Assembly (NCBI GenBank): GCA_020746105.1
Contig: CM036618.1
Span: 47,088,514 to 47,152,513, forward strand
Reading direction: 5' to 3'
DNA length: 64,000 nt
Source: Trogon surrucura
Lineage: Eukaryota > Chordata > Aves > Trogoniformes > Trogonidae
Position numbers and translations under genes: made by a program. The notes beneath the pieces are model-generated. The model was not told the DNA's origin and made no database searches. It saw only the letters and a program-made list of their open reading frames with translations. Position 1 is the stretch's first letter, and each line of letters begins with the position of its first letter. Positions 12,567-23,649 of this stretch are shown here, one piece after another.

Positions 12567-15500
12567 AAAAGAAAGGGATGTTAAGGGAGGGGTGTATTTT
12601 CCCTCTATTTTTTTCAGGAGTGAGTAGGGTATGTACAAAGTTCCCTGCATTTGGTACACCTTTTCATTTCCAGATGAGGTCAGACTAGCTACCAACCTGA
12701 TCACTAATTCACTAACAACTTTTAGAGGAAGAATTGTGTCAAATCCTCTTAGAATATATTCAATAAAGGTAAGTACATTGTTCTTGCAGAAGACTTTTTT
12801 TTTTTTTGGCCAGAAACTAGTATTTTTGGTGTATTCTGAACAAGGGTCATTAAATAGGCAGTAATATAGGAGATTAATTCTCTGTCACTCCTCATCTACA
12901 TTTTAGCTAGAAACGATGGTGTCTCTGCCAATGAACTACCAATGTTGTTCACAGCTCAAGTGAGGAAAATGCAGGAAAAAACCCCAATAAAACCTGGAAG
13001 GAGCAGTCTTCAAATAATGTGATTCTTTCTTAAAAATGTTTCATGAAAGAAAAACAGATGTAGATATGTATTAAGTTGCTTAAAGTATTAGAAAGAAGAG
13101 TTTCATGGAGCTATTCTAGACTTACATTGTTAAAAACACATATAGCCAGATAGGCATTTACAATACCAACTGCAATGTGTGCAAAATGAACATTGTATTT
13201 TATTTTCGGATACCCTGGTGTGTATTTACATTTACCTTACTAAAACCAGGAGCACTGTTGTGAATTTTTTTTAGTGCAAGTGGGAGCAGAAGCTTACTGA
13301 GTGACTGACCACTGAAAAATGTGTTCACCAGATTGAAACTTAAAGTTTAATTAGACTGTGGGTTAAATAGTCCAGTTCTGGTACAAGTAAACAACTGAAA
13401 ATATCATTAATTGGACAGCAATAATTTTCAAACCCTGTAATTTTTTTTTTCTGTGTTGTTGTGTCTGTACAACCACGCTCATACTTCTTAATGGCTATTT
13501 ATTGCTGGAATCACCAAATGGTTCTTCTGGCACATGATATCTCAAAAAACTACGTCTAATTTCATGCAGTTATTCTCAGTCCTCATGATGGTGACAGGAA
13601 GAACAGAAATCATCTTCATTTGCAATGGTAGAATGACTTTGTGCCATTCTTGGTACAGTTACCTCTCCTGTTTCACTGGCGGCCTCATGGAAATAGCTTC
13701 TGATACCGATACTGCTTACAGGATCTGTGTAATTTAGGGTAATTTACAGGCTTCTCAAGTTCTTAAAACTTGTGATTGCTCCTCCTTTACACAAAATTTG
13801 ACCTCTTAGTCTCCATGTGAGCACAGTGTAATATGTATGCTTTGAGCTTACTTTCATTTTTCAAGTGGTGCAATATCTCCATGCAAAGTAAGGGAAACAA
13901 CACGACAACTCTTTTTTTTTTTTTTTTTTAAATTGGCAGCAGAGACATTTCCAAAGAATGAATGCTGAAGAAAGTTACAATGGACAGTACAAAAAAAAAA
14001 TATCAGCGAATAAGCTGCGAATTAAAGGAAGATCTTGCGAGAAAACGAAAGTGTGTAAGATGGAAATATGATGTGTGAGGGAAGCACAGAAAAGGGACAT
14101 TAGTAGGTGAGATAGTAGTGCATCTAACCAGACTGCCCTCTTTCCGCTGGCTGCAAGGAAGGTGACAGGACATGATATTCCATCCTGTGTTGTGCTCTCC
14201 ATGAAATCTGTGAATCACGTGTTAGATATGACTACTGTCTGCCATTAATGAAAGACTGAACCTTAGCTGGTGCCTACAGTTGGGTGACACAAAAAATCCT
14301 TAATTCTTCCATATGCTTCTTGTTAGCAGGAAGATTTCAGTGAGATCTCTCTTTTGTTTCTATCTACAAGACAGCTAACCGTATGAACACTCGTTATTTG
14401 CTTTTTTCGTTAAGAGTGTGTAGCTGTGTACTGCACAAAGGTTTTAGACACAGCTTCACATGCATAGCAATTTATTAGCAGGGTCTGTAGCTGACAGCAT
14501 ATACTTACATTAAGGGAAAAATCAAAATGAAAGGAGACAGAGTAGAAGAGAATCAACAGAGGGGCTCCAGGCAAGCATCCTCCACTGAGTTTCTTCTCCA
14601 GTGCAGTATGTGTTTCCCCCTCTAATGCTTTTTCCACAGTATCAACACAGTTTTCATCAGGACTCACTTCTTCCCAGTTGCTCCTGCCTATGAGGCTGTT
14701 GGTGCTGCTGAGAGCACTCGTTGAGGTCGCACGCTAACTTGCTCTTAAGTTTGGAGCATGCATGTTTTCGGGGCCACTAATGTCAAGCAGAAGTTTTTGG
14801 CCACGGGGTAGGAAAAGGGAGGGGAAGAAGGGATGATTCTCACGCTGGCTGCAATTGCTTCCCACGAGAACCCACCGTAACAATGCTGTTGGGTTTACAG
14901 GTGCGGGGCTGGGAGGATAACAGTGCAAGATCAACAGCGTGGGAACAAGGTGAAAACGGTGCCCCAAGGTTCTGGGAAAGGCCTGTGTGACCAGACATGG
15001 AGCTGCGAGCAGAAAGCCAGCTTCAGAGCTTCAGAGATGGGAGCTGTTAGCAAGGGAAAGGCTGAGGCTCTTAAGTCATCATGCGACACGTAGCTTAAGA
15101 GATGATATTGCTTTTGCTCAAAGGACCAGAGCCCGGCGCAGTTCAAAACATATTAACAGTGAATGCAACTCGTTTTAAGAGCAGCTACAGTCTAGCAGTT
15201 ATCAGGCTAATACAGTTTGTAATAAAGCTAATAATGGACAGGGAAGATCATTAAGGGAAGGAATGTCACTTGCGCAGGAACTCTCTAGCATGGCGTGGGT
15301 ACTGAATCCACATCTTCCAGCTCTAGAGATGCCTCTCACTGGCTATATGTTGGTTGATCCTGGCTTCTTTTGCTATGTGGACATTGTTTTCCTGGATACA
15401 CAGCTGAGTTTTCATACGATTCTCACGAAAGTAAAGGTCAGACAACCAATGATACCTTAAATTCAATTATTTTGCTGGACGTTTTCATATACTGATATAT

Positions 15501-15944
15501 GACAATAAAGGATAATTTCCCTTGGTTTCTAATTTTAATTTTTAATATTCACGTGAGCAAAGGAAAAAAAGTCATTTGGTGAACTTAAAGATGAAAATGA
15601 AATCACCAGGCTGGGTGAAATGAAAACACGATGACAAATTCAGTTCAATGTAAATGATTCTTTTTCTTGGTAGAATACAGAATTATTCCAGACTGATGGT
15701 ATTCTGACTTACTCTTCCCCAGACAATAGGAAACAAAAGCACCTTTGGGAAAACATGTTGTTTTGAAAATAAGAGTAAATTCTACTTCAAACAGAGAGTG
15801 GAATTTAAAGGCAGACATGCCCTCATCTGACAAAGTAGTTATCAGTAATAAAAGAGTATTTTGTAGGGAAAAGTCTGAAGAATTCTTATAACAGGATAAA
15901 TATTAATAATGGGAGTGTCTGCGTTTCTGACACAAAGAGCTGGA
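12567..15944. other. Unique DNA with poly-T run and CpG-richer patch
   Basis: No gene recognised. An 18-nt T run lies at 13912-13929. From about 14717 to 15310 the sequence becomes clearly richer in G+C and CpG than its surroundings; it is listed separately. Confidence 0.55.
14717..15310. other. CpG-enriched patch in AT-rich surroundings
   Basis: By eye about 19 CpG dinucleotides occur in about 590 bp, whereas neighbouring stretches of similar length have only a few. It includes clusters such as 'gtcgcacgc', 'cccggcgcag' and 'gcgacacg'. An 8-bp inverted repeat, CTCTTAAG...CTTAAGAG, spans 15069-15104. There is no CR1 or LTR signature. It could be an unmethylated regulatory element, an lncRNA promoter or an old GC-rich repeat; the sequence alone does not decide. 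Confidence 0.4.
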
Positions 15945-15947
15945 GAA

Positions 15948-16135
15948 TCATAGAATCATAGAATCATAGAATGTTAGGGATTGGAAGGGACCTCGAAAGA
16001 TCATCAAGTCCAATCCCCCTGCCAGAGCAGGAATGCCTAGACTATGCCACACAGGAACGTGTCCAGGCAGGTCTTGAATGTCTCCAGAGAAGGAGACTCC
16101 ACAGCCTCTCTGGGCAGCCTGTTCCAGGGCTCCGA
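15948..16135 (-). mobile_element. CR1 LINE 3' end, minus strand
   Basis: The plus strand begins with three tandem copies of the complementary tail ('atcatagaatcatagaat'). It continues through 'ttggaagggacctcgaaag', 'atcatcaagtccaatccccc', 'tgccagagcaggaatgcc' and 'cacaggaacgtgtccaggc', and ends near 'gcctgttccagggctcc'. This is a short 5'-truncated CR1 on the minus strand. It is the same subfamily as the pieces at 22214-22318 and 44887-45058, which share the 'attcctgctctggcaggggg' and 'gatctttcga' segments. The clean tail suggests a relatively young copy. Confidence 0.93.
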
Positions 16136-19077
16136 GAAGGAGGCAGTGACAGAGACTGAAGATCTCTCAGAAAGTACAAGGCACGAGGTATGCGTTGCCT
16201 GTTACTGATGGCTATTACTGCATTTCTTTTTGTCTTTCTGTCAAACTTGCTGTTACAACGCTGCCTGGAGGAGCATCCATGAGGCCAACCATCACCCAAG
16301 TATACGGGATGATCAGGAAAGCTAAGGTGAAACTTTGAAAGAAAAAATATTTCATGGCAGTGTGTGCTCCTAATTGATATTGTAGCTGTGTGTCATCTCA
16401 TTTCTAGAAAAACCATAAACATGCCATCATACCTCAGTCGTGCATATAGGACAGAGAGATGGGAAATATATCTTAGAGCTTGAATTTTTTCTCACTTTTT
16501 TTCTTCCTGCCTCTGGACATATCTTAACCTATCGTATTCGGCATTTCATGGTCTAACACTGTTATTTTGTATTGCATATTGTCAGAATATGTAGTATACT
16601 GACAGTATTAATAACTAACACTAATCAGTATAAATAATTTTATTAATGTTAGTTATTAATATATTATACAAATTGGCTTAAAATGTACTGCAGTTAGGAT
16701 TGCCCCAAGAGGCAACGAAGTGTACTACACTGAAAGGCAAGTGGAAGGCTGCTCAGGAGATTGAGTTTTAAAAGGTTTTTACCTTTTCCTCCAGCGAGGG
16801 TATTTGTGACTCGATGTGAAATGAAGCAAGGAGCGACAGAAAAAGGAGTGTGAAGACTGAGTAAATGGATTAGTCCATGGCAAATTAAGTGGTTCTGGTT
16901 TTAAATAACTGAAACTCCCTGACTTTTCATAGAGATACGGCTGCACCCTACCAGTAATGCTGCCTTGGTAAGTATTTCTTAGAGAGACATTACAACAGTG
17001 AGCAAACCAGGAACATATTTTCTCATGCCTGTCAGTCTCGGCTGCCGCAAATGCTTGGAACACCTGCCTGTTTCTTCTCAACTGCCACAGAGATACTTAT
17101 TCCAGATTTATCTTCCCAGCTTCACTTCTCCACTTATGTGTCTGAAACCTTAAGGGGATAGGCTAAATAAATGTTTATGCAGCCCTCAAAATTGACTGGC
17201 ACACTGTGTAACTCTCAGACCTCAGGAACTTGCTTAGAGAACTTCTCCCACGCACAGAGACACTTTGCAAAAAGGATATTCACAAAACCCCCAAATATTT
17301 ATTAGCTATTACAATAGACAACAGTCAACTAGGACTAACAAGCTCCTAGGCTAAATGTTAGTACTCTTACCACTCCTGTATGGCACCCTTGAATCTTTGC
17401 TGGACAGTTGTCAATGAGAGTGAAGGGACATCTTCAGATTCCCTGATTTTCATTAGTAATTCATATCTTTTTGTGCCAGTGTTTCTCTTGAACCTCTGAG
17501 CTCCTGTCTCCATCTCAGCAACCTTGTCTCTAGCTTCAATCTCTCTTACGTTTCTTATCACACATGGTTCTTCTCTAGGTACTTTTGCACAGCTTAGCAT
17601 TTATAAAGCAGCTTTCTCAGGAGACTGAGACAAGATTATATAGGTATGCCATATGAGAAGTACACCTTGGATCACAGACAACTGAACCTGTGTCAAGATA
17701 ATTACACCTTTTTTTTTATAGCCAAAGTTCATAGAAATAGCCAGAAGCAGGTGTGCTCTGTAAGAAGGGACCCAAACAGTGGCATTCTCCTGTGACATGC
17801 TCCATTGGATTCATGCTACAGGGAACTAGCTGTGCCTCACAGCCTCCTGCCACAGAGAGAAAGTTCAGCAGAGGTTTTACTGGCTGCATCTTGTGTGCCA
17901 TGAAGGAAGAAGGCACGACATGACTCCTGAATCTGCATCAGTTGCCTTTAATGTCTAAGCCTTGGCTCCTTTCTTAAAATGTCATAGGCTAAAGCGTTCC
18001 TTTTCTATTTTGAAGAAGTCACTAACATTGCTGATGTTCATCTTCAGTTTAGCTCAACTGGCTTATGTACATGGGGATAAATGGATAAATTATACTAGGA
18101 TTGTTGTCTATGTGTGCCCATGTGCATCTTTGTCCAGAGAACAGGTGCTACGAGCTGCTTCTTGTGAAATTTTCTTCCAATTAATAGGCAAAAGTTCTGC
18201 TACTAAAGTTTTGTCCAGGTTTCCTTTATGTAATTCTACCTGTGGCATAAATGTGAATCTGTATTTGAAAAATGTGTTTGATGTCAGTTTAGGAAACTTT
18301 CTCATAAATTTAAACACACGTACTCAACTTGCAGAGTTTTCACAGTTTTTCTTAATGTTTCTTACTTCATAATAAAGTGAGTAATGAAAAGCACATTTTT
18401 ATACAGTGTACCCCTCGCAAATTAATCCCTGATCTCCATGGAGAGAACAGCTGGTTTTGCCACTTCTTAAGATCTTATAAAGTAATTCGATTTGCAAAAA
18501 ATAATGCTGAAATAGTAAAGTCTCTGTTGGACCATTACATGACATGGTTCACTCCTGTTATGAAAAAGAGGATTTATGGGAATAGAAACATTATCCAGCA
18601 ATGTGACAGATATTAATCGGTATGTGTTAGTCCTTTTATTCAGCTCAGGCTTTTTCTGGAAGTGCTTTCCCAGGTCTGACCTGCTCCTGTCTTCTTTTAG
18701 ATGTACTTTTATCTTTGAGCAGTATGAAAGAAAACATGAAGCTGTCTAATGCTTAATGAAAGCTCTCAGTTTGATTCAGAGATGCTATACAGAAGTTGTC
18801 AAACACTAAAGAATTTGGAGCCCATTGTGTGCCAAAACCTCTGTCTGTCTTGGGTATGGTGTCATAATGGGTATTAGAAGTGATAAAACAAATGAGAGAG
18901 AAATAATTTGAAGAGTTTTCCTTAGGTAAGGGCATTGAGATGGAAAAACTTGCCTCAAAATAGAAAAGAAAGCATAGACTTATCCTCAGTAATTTGGAAA
19001 AAAAAAAGAAGTCTATTTTAAGATACAGCTTCAGTTGGAACATAAACTAATTTTTATACCAGGTTTTTATATTCTAT
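16136..19077. other. Unique AT-rich DNA with one strong hairpin
   Basis: No supported gene. A plus-strand open frame at 17962-18372 (136 codons) starts with a hydrophobic segment (about residues 20-36) but has no recognisable family and no homologue I know. A 20-bp-arm inverted repeat at 16606-16661 is listed separately. Confidence 0.5.
16606..16661. repeat. Inverted repeat / hairpin, 20-bp arms
   Basis: The left arm at 16606-16625 begins TATTAATAACTAACA. The right arm at 16642-16661 is its reverse complement with one mismatch (19 of 20 pairs). The arms are separated by a 16-nt AT-rich spacer. The arms can pair as a stem-loop in DNA or RNA of either strand. No flanking target duplication is evident, so assignment to a MITE is not supported. 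A chance AT-rich palindrome is possible but unlikely at this arm length. Confidence 0.8.
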
Positions 19078-19885
19078 TGTCGCGGTTGGGGCTGGGCCGG
19101 CCACTAACATGGACAGACGCTCTCTAACCCCCTCTTCCGCCCGCCCAAGCGGGAAGAGAAAAAGGAATGAGGCAGAGAGACTTACGTGTTAGAGAAGAAA
19201 AACTAGAAGAGCTTTAATGAAAATAATAGAAATAATAGTAAAAAGATAAAAGTAAAGAACTATATACAACTATAGATAGTAGCCCAATATCAAACCTGAC
19301 TCCCTCCCCCGATAGAAATCCCCACTGGTGCTGCAGAGCAGGAGGCACTGGGGAAACCCCAGGCTCAGCGGTGGCAGGAACTGGATACAGGGAGCTGGAT
19401 TTGGGAACTCAGGATCCGGATCAAAATCAGGAGGTCAGATGGAGTCCTCTCTGAGCACCGGCCATTGCAGAAAAGAAGGGCGAACAAAAGGGCAAAAGGG
19501 ACGAAACTCTCGTGATCACTCAACTTATACTAAATATGACGTATATGGGATGGAATACTCTCATTGGTCACCTGTCCTGTCTATTACCGCCCGGAGGTGC
19601 AACTTTTTACTTCCTTGTGCCCCCCTCTTACTACCCAGCACCCCCAGCGTGGCACACAAGAGCCAGCAGTGGCCTTGGTCACTATAGGAATAAGTACAAG
19701 CAAGAGCCTTTCTGCATCCCAGTCCCAGGCAGTAACTGTAAACATCAGCTGTTATCACTGCCAGTAGCACACACTGTCTGCAAAAACATGCTGCTGACTT
19801 CACAACGTGCAGCCCTTTTAGAAGACACTAAACTGCAAAGTGAAAATCGTTAAACAGGACTGGGTTTTTAGCTAAACCCAGGACA
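19078..19885 (-). mobile_element. Solo LTR A, ERVL-like, perfect 5-bp TSD
   Basis: An 808-bp element with terminal TG...CA ends: plus-strand TGTCGCGGTTGG at the left and AACCCAGGACA at the right. The flanks carry an exact 5-bp duplication TCTAT (19073-19077 and 19886-19890). On the minus strand it begins TGTCCTGGGTTT, a common start for avian ERVL-type LTRs, and has the polyadenylation signal ATTAAA (plus-strand complement at 19213-19218), about 135 bp from its 3' end. No internal retroviral sequence lies beside it, so the provirus collapsed by LTR-LTR recombination. A 5-bp duplication is typical of ERVL-class integrases, although some class I elements overlap. Part of it is homologous to the LTR at 22030-22470. 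Confidence 0.9.
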
Positions 19886-19890
19886 TCTAT

Positions 19891-22029
19891 CTTTCCTCAT
19901 TATCGTTTCATGTCTTTTTCCTGCCTTAATACTTACTGTCTTTGTATAATTTTTTTTTCACTAAACAGCAAAATTAAATATGCTGCTATCCGTAAATTCT
20001 TCAGGAATACAGGAAAAGACATATTACTCATGCAAATATAAGTACACATCTTTTAATATTGAACTTCAAAGGAAGTGATAATTTCTTCACTGTTTTTTAA
20101 CTGCATGTCAGCTAACCAAATAGTACTTCTAATATCATGCATTAGTGTAATATCTTTATAACAAGCATACTACATCCATTTCAAAATTATGTATGCCTCT
20201 CGGTTTTCTACTTTCTCCTGTGTTCTGATAATTTTTCTCTCCCTTTCTTTAGTGACTACCTTCCACTTCAACAGAAGCATGGTGTCTTGTTTGCTACAAG
20301 TTCCACAGCAACCACTTTATCCTAGAGTCTTCATAAGGATCAATCAGTGTCTCGTACTGTACAGGAAAGTTTGTCTTTTTGTTTTCCTTGCTCTGATATA
20401 TAAAAGAAGACTTCTTTGTTTCAAAGCAGAATTTCTTTTTCTGAATTTCATCACTTTTTCCTCAAGACCAAGGATACACAGAAGCTCTTTTTTTTAAAAT
20501 CTGTAGTTGTTATAAGAGTTAGAATTCTTTTTTTTTTTGTACCCTTACTGCATTTTAATAAAGGTTTTAAAAAAGGTTACAGTAGGCTTCTGCAGTCTGC
20601 CTGGAAGCCAATTTTTTATCTTAAACAAGAATGGTTAAACCAAGTCTAGTTTTAGTGACATTAAGCCTTTACAAGAAGCTGCACCAAAAAAACTTTAAGT
20701 CCAAGAACAGTAACACTGGTGGTGACGAGGATCCCTTAAGGCCTTGTGCATAACATGATGCTATAGAGAGACTTAAAATGCTTCTGCCACCTCCACAAAC
20801 ATGAGAAAATAATACCTACAGTTTTCAGAAAATCATTAAGCGTGACTGATGACATTTCTTGTTCTTGAATTACTACAGCTTTGCATGAACATAAAAAGTT
20901 ATTTCTGTCCTGGGGTACAGAATGAAAATGTGAAGTCATGTACCTGTCCAAACTCATTGTGGTCGTAGTGGCACCCAATGCAAACTGGTTGTGTGTGCCA
21001 AAAACCCACTCGCCTCCACTTGCCCATTGGTGAACAAGAAAGGGAATGCCCATGTTATGAACCAAATTTACTACAGCCAGACTGAAGACGTAGATATTTG
21101 GGTTACTTTTCTTCTGGGTTCTGAAATAAATTGTGAGACATGAGGATGATATACTGTATCATTTTTCAACTACACAGGTAGCACAGACCTCAAAACTAAA
21201 CTGCACAGAAATAAGTACACTATCAGAACCTCTGTTTTAGAGTCAAGGGAAGTTTGTCAATCCAAAGATATTTCATACTAAACATTTTAGGCTCAACAAA
21301 ACTATATTGCTTGTAATTTTGCTTTCCACTGAAGTTGAATGGGCTATTTAATTCATTAACATCAACACAATTTTCTATATTCTCCTTTGAAGACTATAAA
21401 GTGTTCAAAATAAACATAGGTCTGCTGGACATAGGAATTCTAGCAATATTGGCCCAACACAAACAGGAGGAGAGATCAGAGCCTTCCTGCAGTACTGTTG
21501 ACCAAGGCTGAGTCTTGCTTAAGCATGCAGACAGGAGCTTCCTGAGTGGTCAGGTTAACACAGGAGATGCAAATGAGTTAAAAATGTATGCTGCCTCTTA
21601 ACCTAAGTACAGAGCATTTGTCTTTGCCAGTTTCGTAATGTGCATATTGCATAGCTTTAGTGTGATACATATGATTTTTTAGATTCCTTTACCAAAATGT
21701 AATCTGTAGGACACACCCTGATTTAGGCTTGGAGGAATGTTATACATGCAATTGAAAGAATTCCTAACTTTAAATTGCCTTTTTCTGTGCAAATCAAGGA
21801 AAGAAGCACAAAGCATTTCTGAAAAACAGTGATATTTATAAAGTACTTTTTAAAATAACAGGACTTCATTAAAAAGGTCCGTATCCACAGTTCCATACAG
21901 AAACCACCTTACTTAAATTCACTCATGAATTCAGGTTTAGTCTAAGCTCTTTGCATAGGCTCCCTCTAAGTAGCTCTAATATTTTTTTTTCTCCAGTCTA
22001 CTAAAAAGTGCCATTTTATAAGTTGCAAC
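19891..22029. other. Unique AT-rich DNA, no supported gene
   Basis: No mobile element, RNA gene or exon recognised. Open frames are at most 109 codons and resemble no family. Several long T runs occur near 20530. Confidence 0.55.
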
Positions 22030-22470
22030 TGGGAGTTCCCAAATCCAGCTCCCTGTATCCAGCTCCCACCTCCATGGAGCCTGGTCCTTCCTCAGTGCCT
22101 CCTGCTCTGCAGCATCAGTGGGGATTGCTATCGGGGCAGGGGGAGTCAAGTTTGATATTGGGCTTATATACAGTTGTATACAGTTCTTTATTTTTATCAT
22201 TTCACCATTATATGTAGCATTATCTAGGCGTTCCTGCTCTGGCAGGGGGATTGGACTTGATGATCTTTCGAGGTCCCTTCCAATCCCTAACATTCTGTGA
22301 TTCTGTGATTCTGTGATTTCCATTATTGTTTCATTAAAGCTGTTCTAGTTTTCTTTTCTTAAGCCGTAAGTCTCTCTGCCTCATTCCCTTTTCCTTCCCG
22401 TTTGGGGGGTGGAGGAGGGGCTTAGAGAGCGTCTGTCCGCGTTTAGTGGCTGGCTCAGCCCTAACCCACA
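22030..22470 (+). mobile_element. Truncated LTR of family A, interrupted by a CR1 tail
   Basis: From 'gagttcccaaatccagctcc' at about 22030 this segment matches the reverse complement of solo LTR A, position for position in order. Shared landmarks are 'ctccctgtatccag', 'tgcctcctgctctgcagca', 'tttgatattgggct', 'tcattaaagct' (ATTAAA at 22333-22338), 'gtaagtctctctgcctcatt' and 'agagcgtctgtcc'. It ends in CA at 22470. The 5' half of the LTR (about 430 bp of U3) is missing, with no TG start and no target duplication visible. A 105-bp CR1 piece (22214-22318) is inserted between the U3/R region and the polyadenylation signal. The two family-A copies are in opposite orientation. Confidence 0.88.
22214..22318 (+). 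mobile_element. CR1 LINE 3' tail nested inside an LTR
   Basis: This segment runs from 'gtagcattatctaggcg' through 'ctctggcagggggattggac' and 'gatctttcgaggtccc' to three copies of an 'attctgtg'-type octamer. It interrupts the family-A LTR, which resumes immediately afterwards. The LTR on both sides shows a similar 'ccattat' string (about 22205-22211 and 22320-22326), which may be a target duplication. The uninterrupted LTR A already has two similar 'ctattat' strings at this point, so this is not certain. Confidence 0.92.
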
Positions 22471-23059
22471 ATAGATTTGTAAAGACTAGTCAAGTGCAGT
22501 AGTGGGAAGGGGAGACAGTGAGAAAAGTTGTTAATTTCATATTTTTAAAGCTACATTCACTGCATGCTACAAGATATGAAATGTTTCCAAAGAAACAAAT
22601 TTAAGCTAGAGGGAATGAGTCAGACAAAAGTATTTTTTCAAACATTTTTAATAAAATATGAAATATGATTCACTGTCATCTGGTTATGATACTGAAACCA
22701 AAGCCAGACATCTATAAAGTATATCTGCTGGCACTAATGACTGGAGCTTGTGGAGAGAATGACGCATATGCAATCTTTTTCCTCCAGTGCCTTTAGCTTT
22801 GTGAACATTGAAGGACGCAAAATCTCCAGGAAAAGAAAAGCCTCAAGCTGTGTTTCCTGCCGCGCATCAAATGGTACCATTATGCTCAAACATACAGGTT
22901 TCAAAGCATCTGAAAACTGCCTGTACATGGCATTTGATGAAAAAGTTAAAATGGTCTTTTCTGCCTTATTTCATTCACATTAATAGGATAAATCTCACTA
23001 AAACTAAAATGACTTTCGGACTCAGAATGAGAATCTCAAATTCTAAACCTGCACACTAT
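22471..23059. other. Unique spacer between LTRs
   Basis: About 590 bp with no recognised feature. Short overlapping open frames on both strands near 22734-22983 match nothing known. Confidence 0.5.
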
Positions 23060-23064
23060 ATGCT

Positions 23065-23644
23065 TGTTGTGGTTTAGCCCCAGCCAGCAACTAAACATCA
23101 CACAGCCACTCACTCATTCCCCACTCCAGCAGGAGAGGAGGAAGAGATTTGGAAGGGTGAAAGAGAGAAAATGTTGAGATTTGGTTAAGGATAATTTAAT
23201 AATTGAAATATAATAATAATGATAATAAATACAATAAAGATAATAGTAGTGAAAAAGTAAATAACAGAGAGAGAAATAAATCACAAGAAAGACAAGTGAT
23301 GCAAATGGAAACAGTTGCTCATCACCAACTGTCAGATGCCCAGCCAGTCCCTGAGCAGTGTCTCCAAGCCAACTCTCCTCCTAGTTTGGTGTGGGATATC
23401 CCTTTGGTCAGCTGGAGTCACCTGTCCCAGTTGCGTCCCCTCCCATATTTTTCTGCATCCCCAGCCTACTTGCTGGTAGGACAGTGTGAGAAACAGAGAA
23501 GGCCTGGATGTTGTGCAAGCACTTCTCAACAATGACGAAGACATACCTGTGTTGTTAACACTGTTTCCAGCAAAAAAACAAAATCTAACTTCATACTAGC
23601 TACTACGAACAAAAATTAATTCTGCCCCAGACAAAACCAACACA
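23065..23644 (-). mobile_element. Solo LTR B, ERVL-like, perfect 5-bp TSD
   Basis: A 580-bp element. The plus-strand ends are TGTTGTGGTTTAGCCCC (left) and GACAAAACCAACACA (right), giving TG...CA. It is flanked by exact copies of ATGCT (23060-23064 and 23645-23649). On the minus strand it starts TGTGTTGGTTTTGTC, the style of avian ERVL LTRs. It has ATTAAA as the likely polyadenylation signal (plus-strand complement 23195-23200), about 130 bp from the LTR 3' end. It differs in sequence from LTR A beyond the terminal motif, so it is a separate family. No internal provirus sequence flanks it. Confidence 0.9.
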
Positions 23645-23649
23645 ATGCT

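Noticed and set aside
17962-18372. 136-codon plus-strand open frame with a hydrophobic N-terminal segment
   Set aside because: No recognisable family, no splice or promoter context, and AT-rich sequence makes such frames common. An opposite-strand frame overlaps it.
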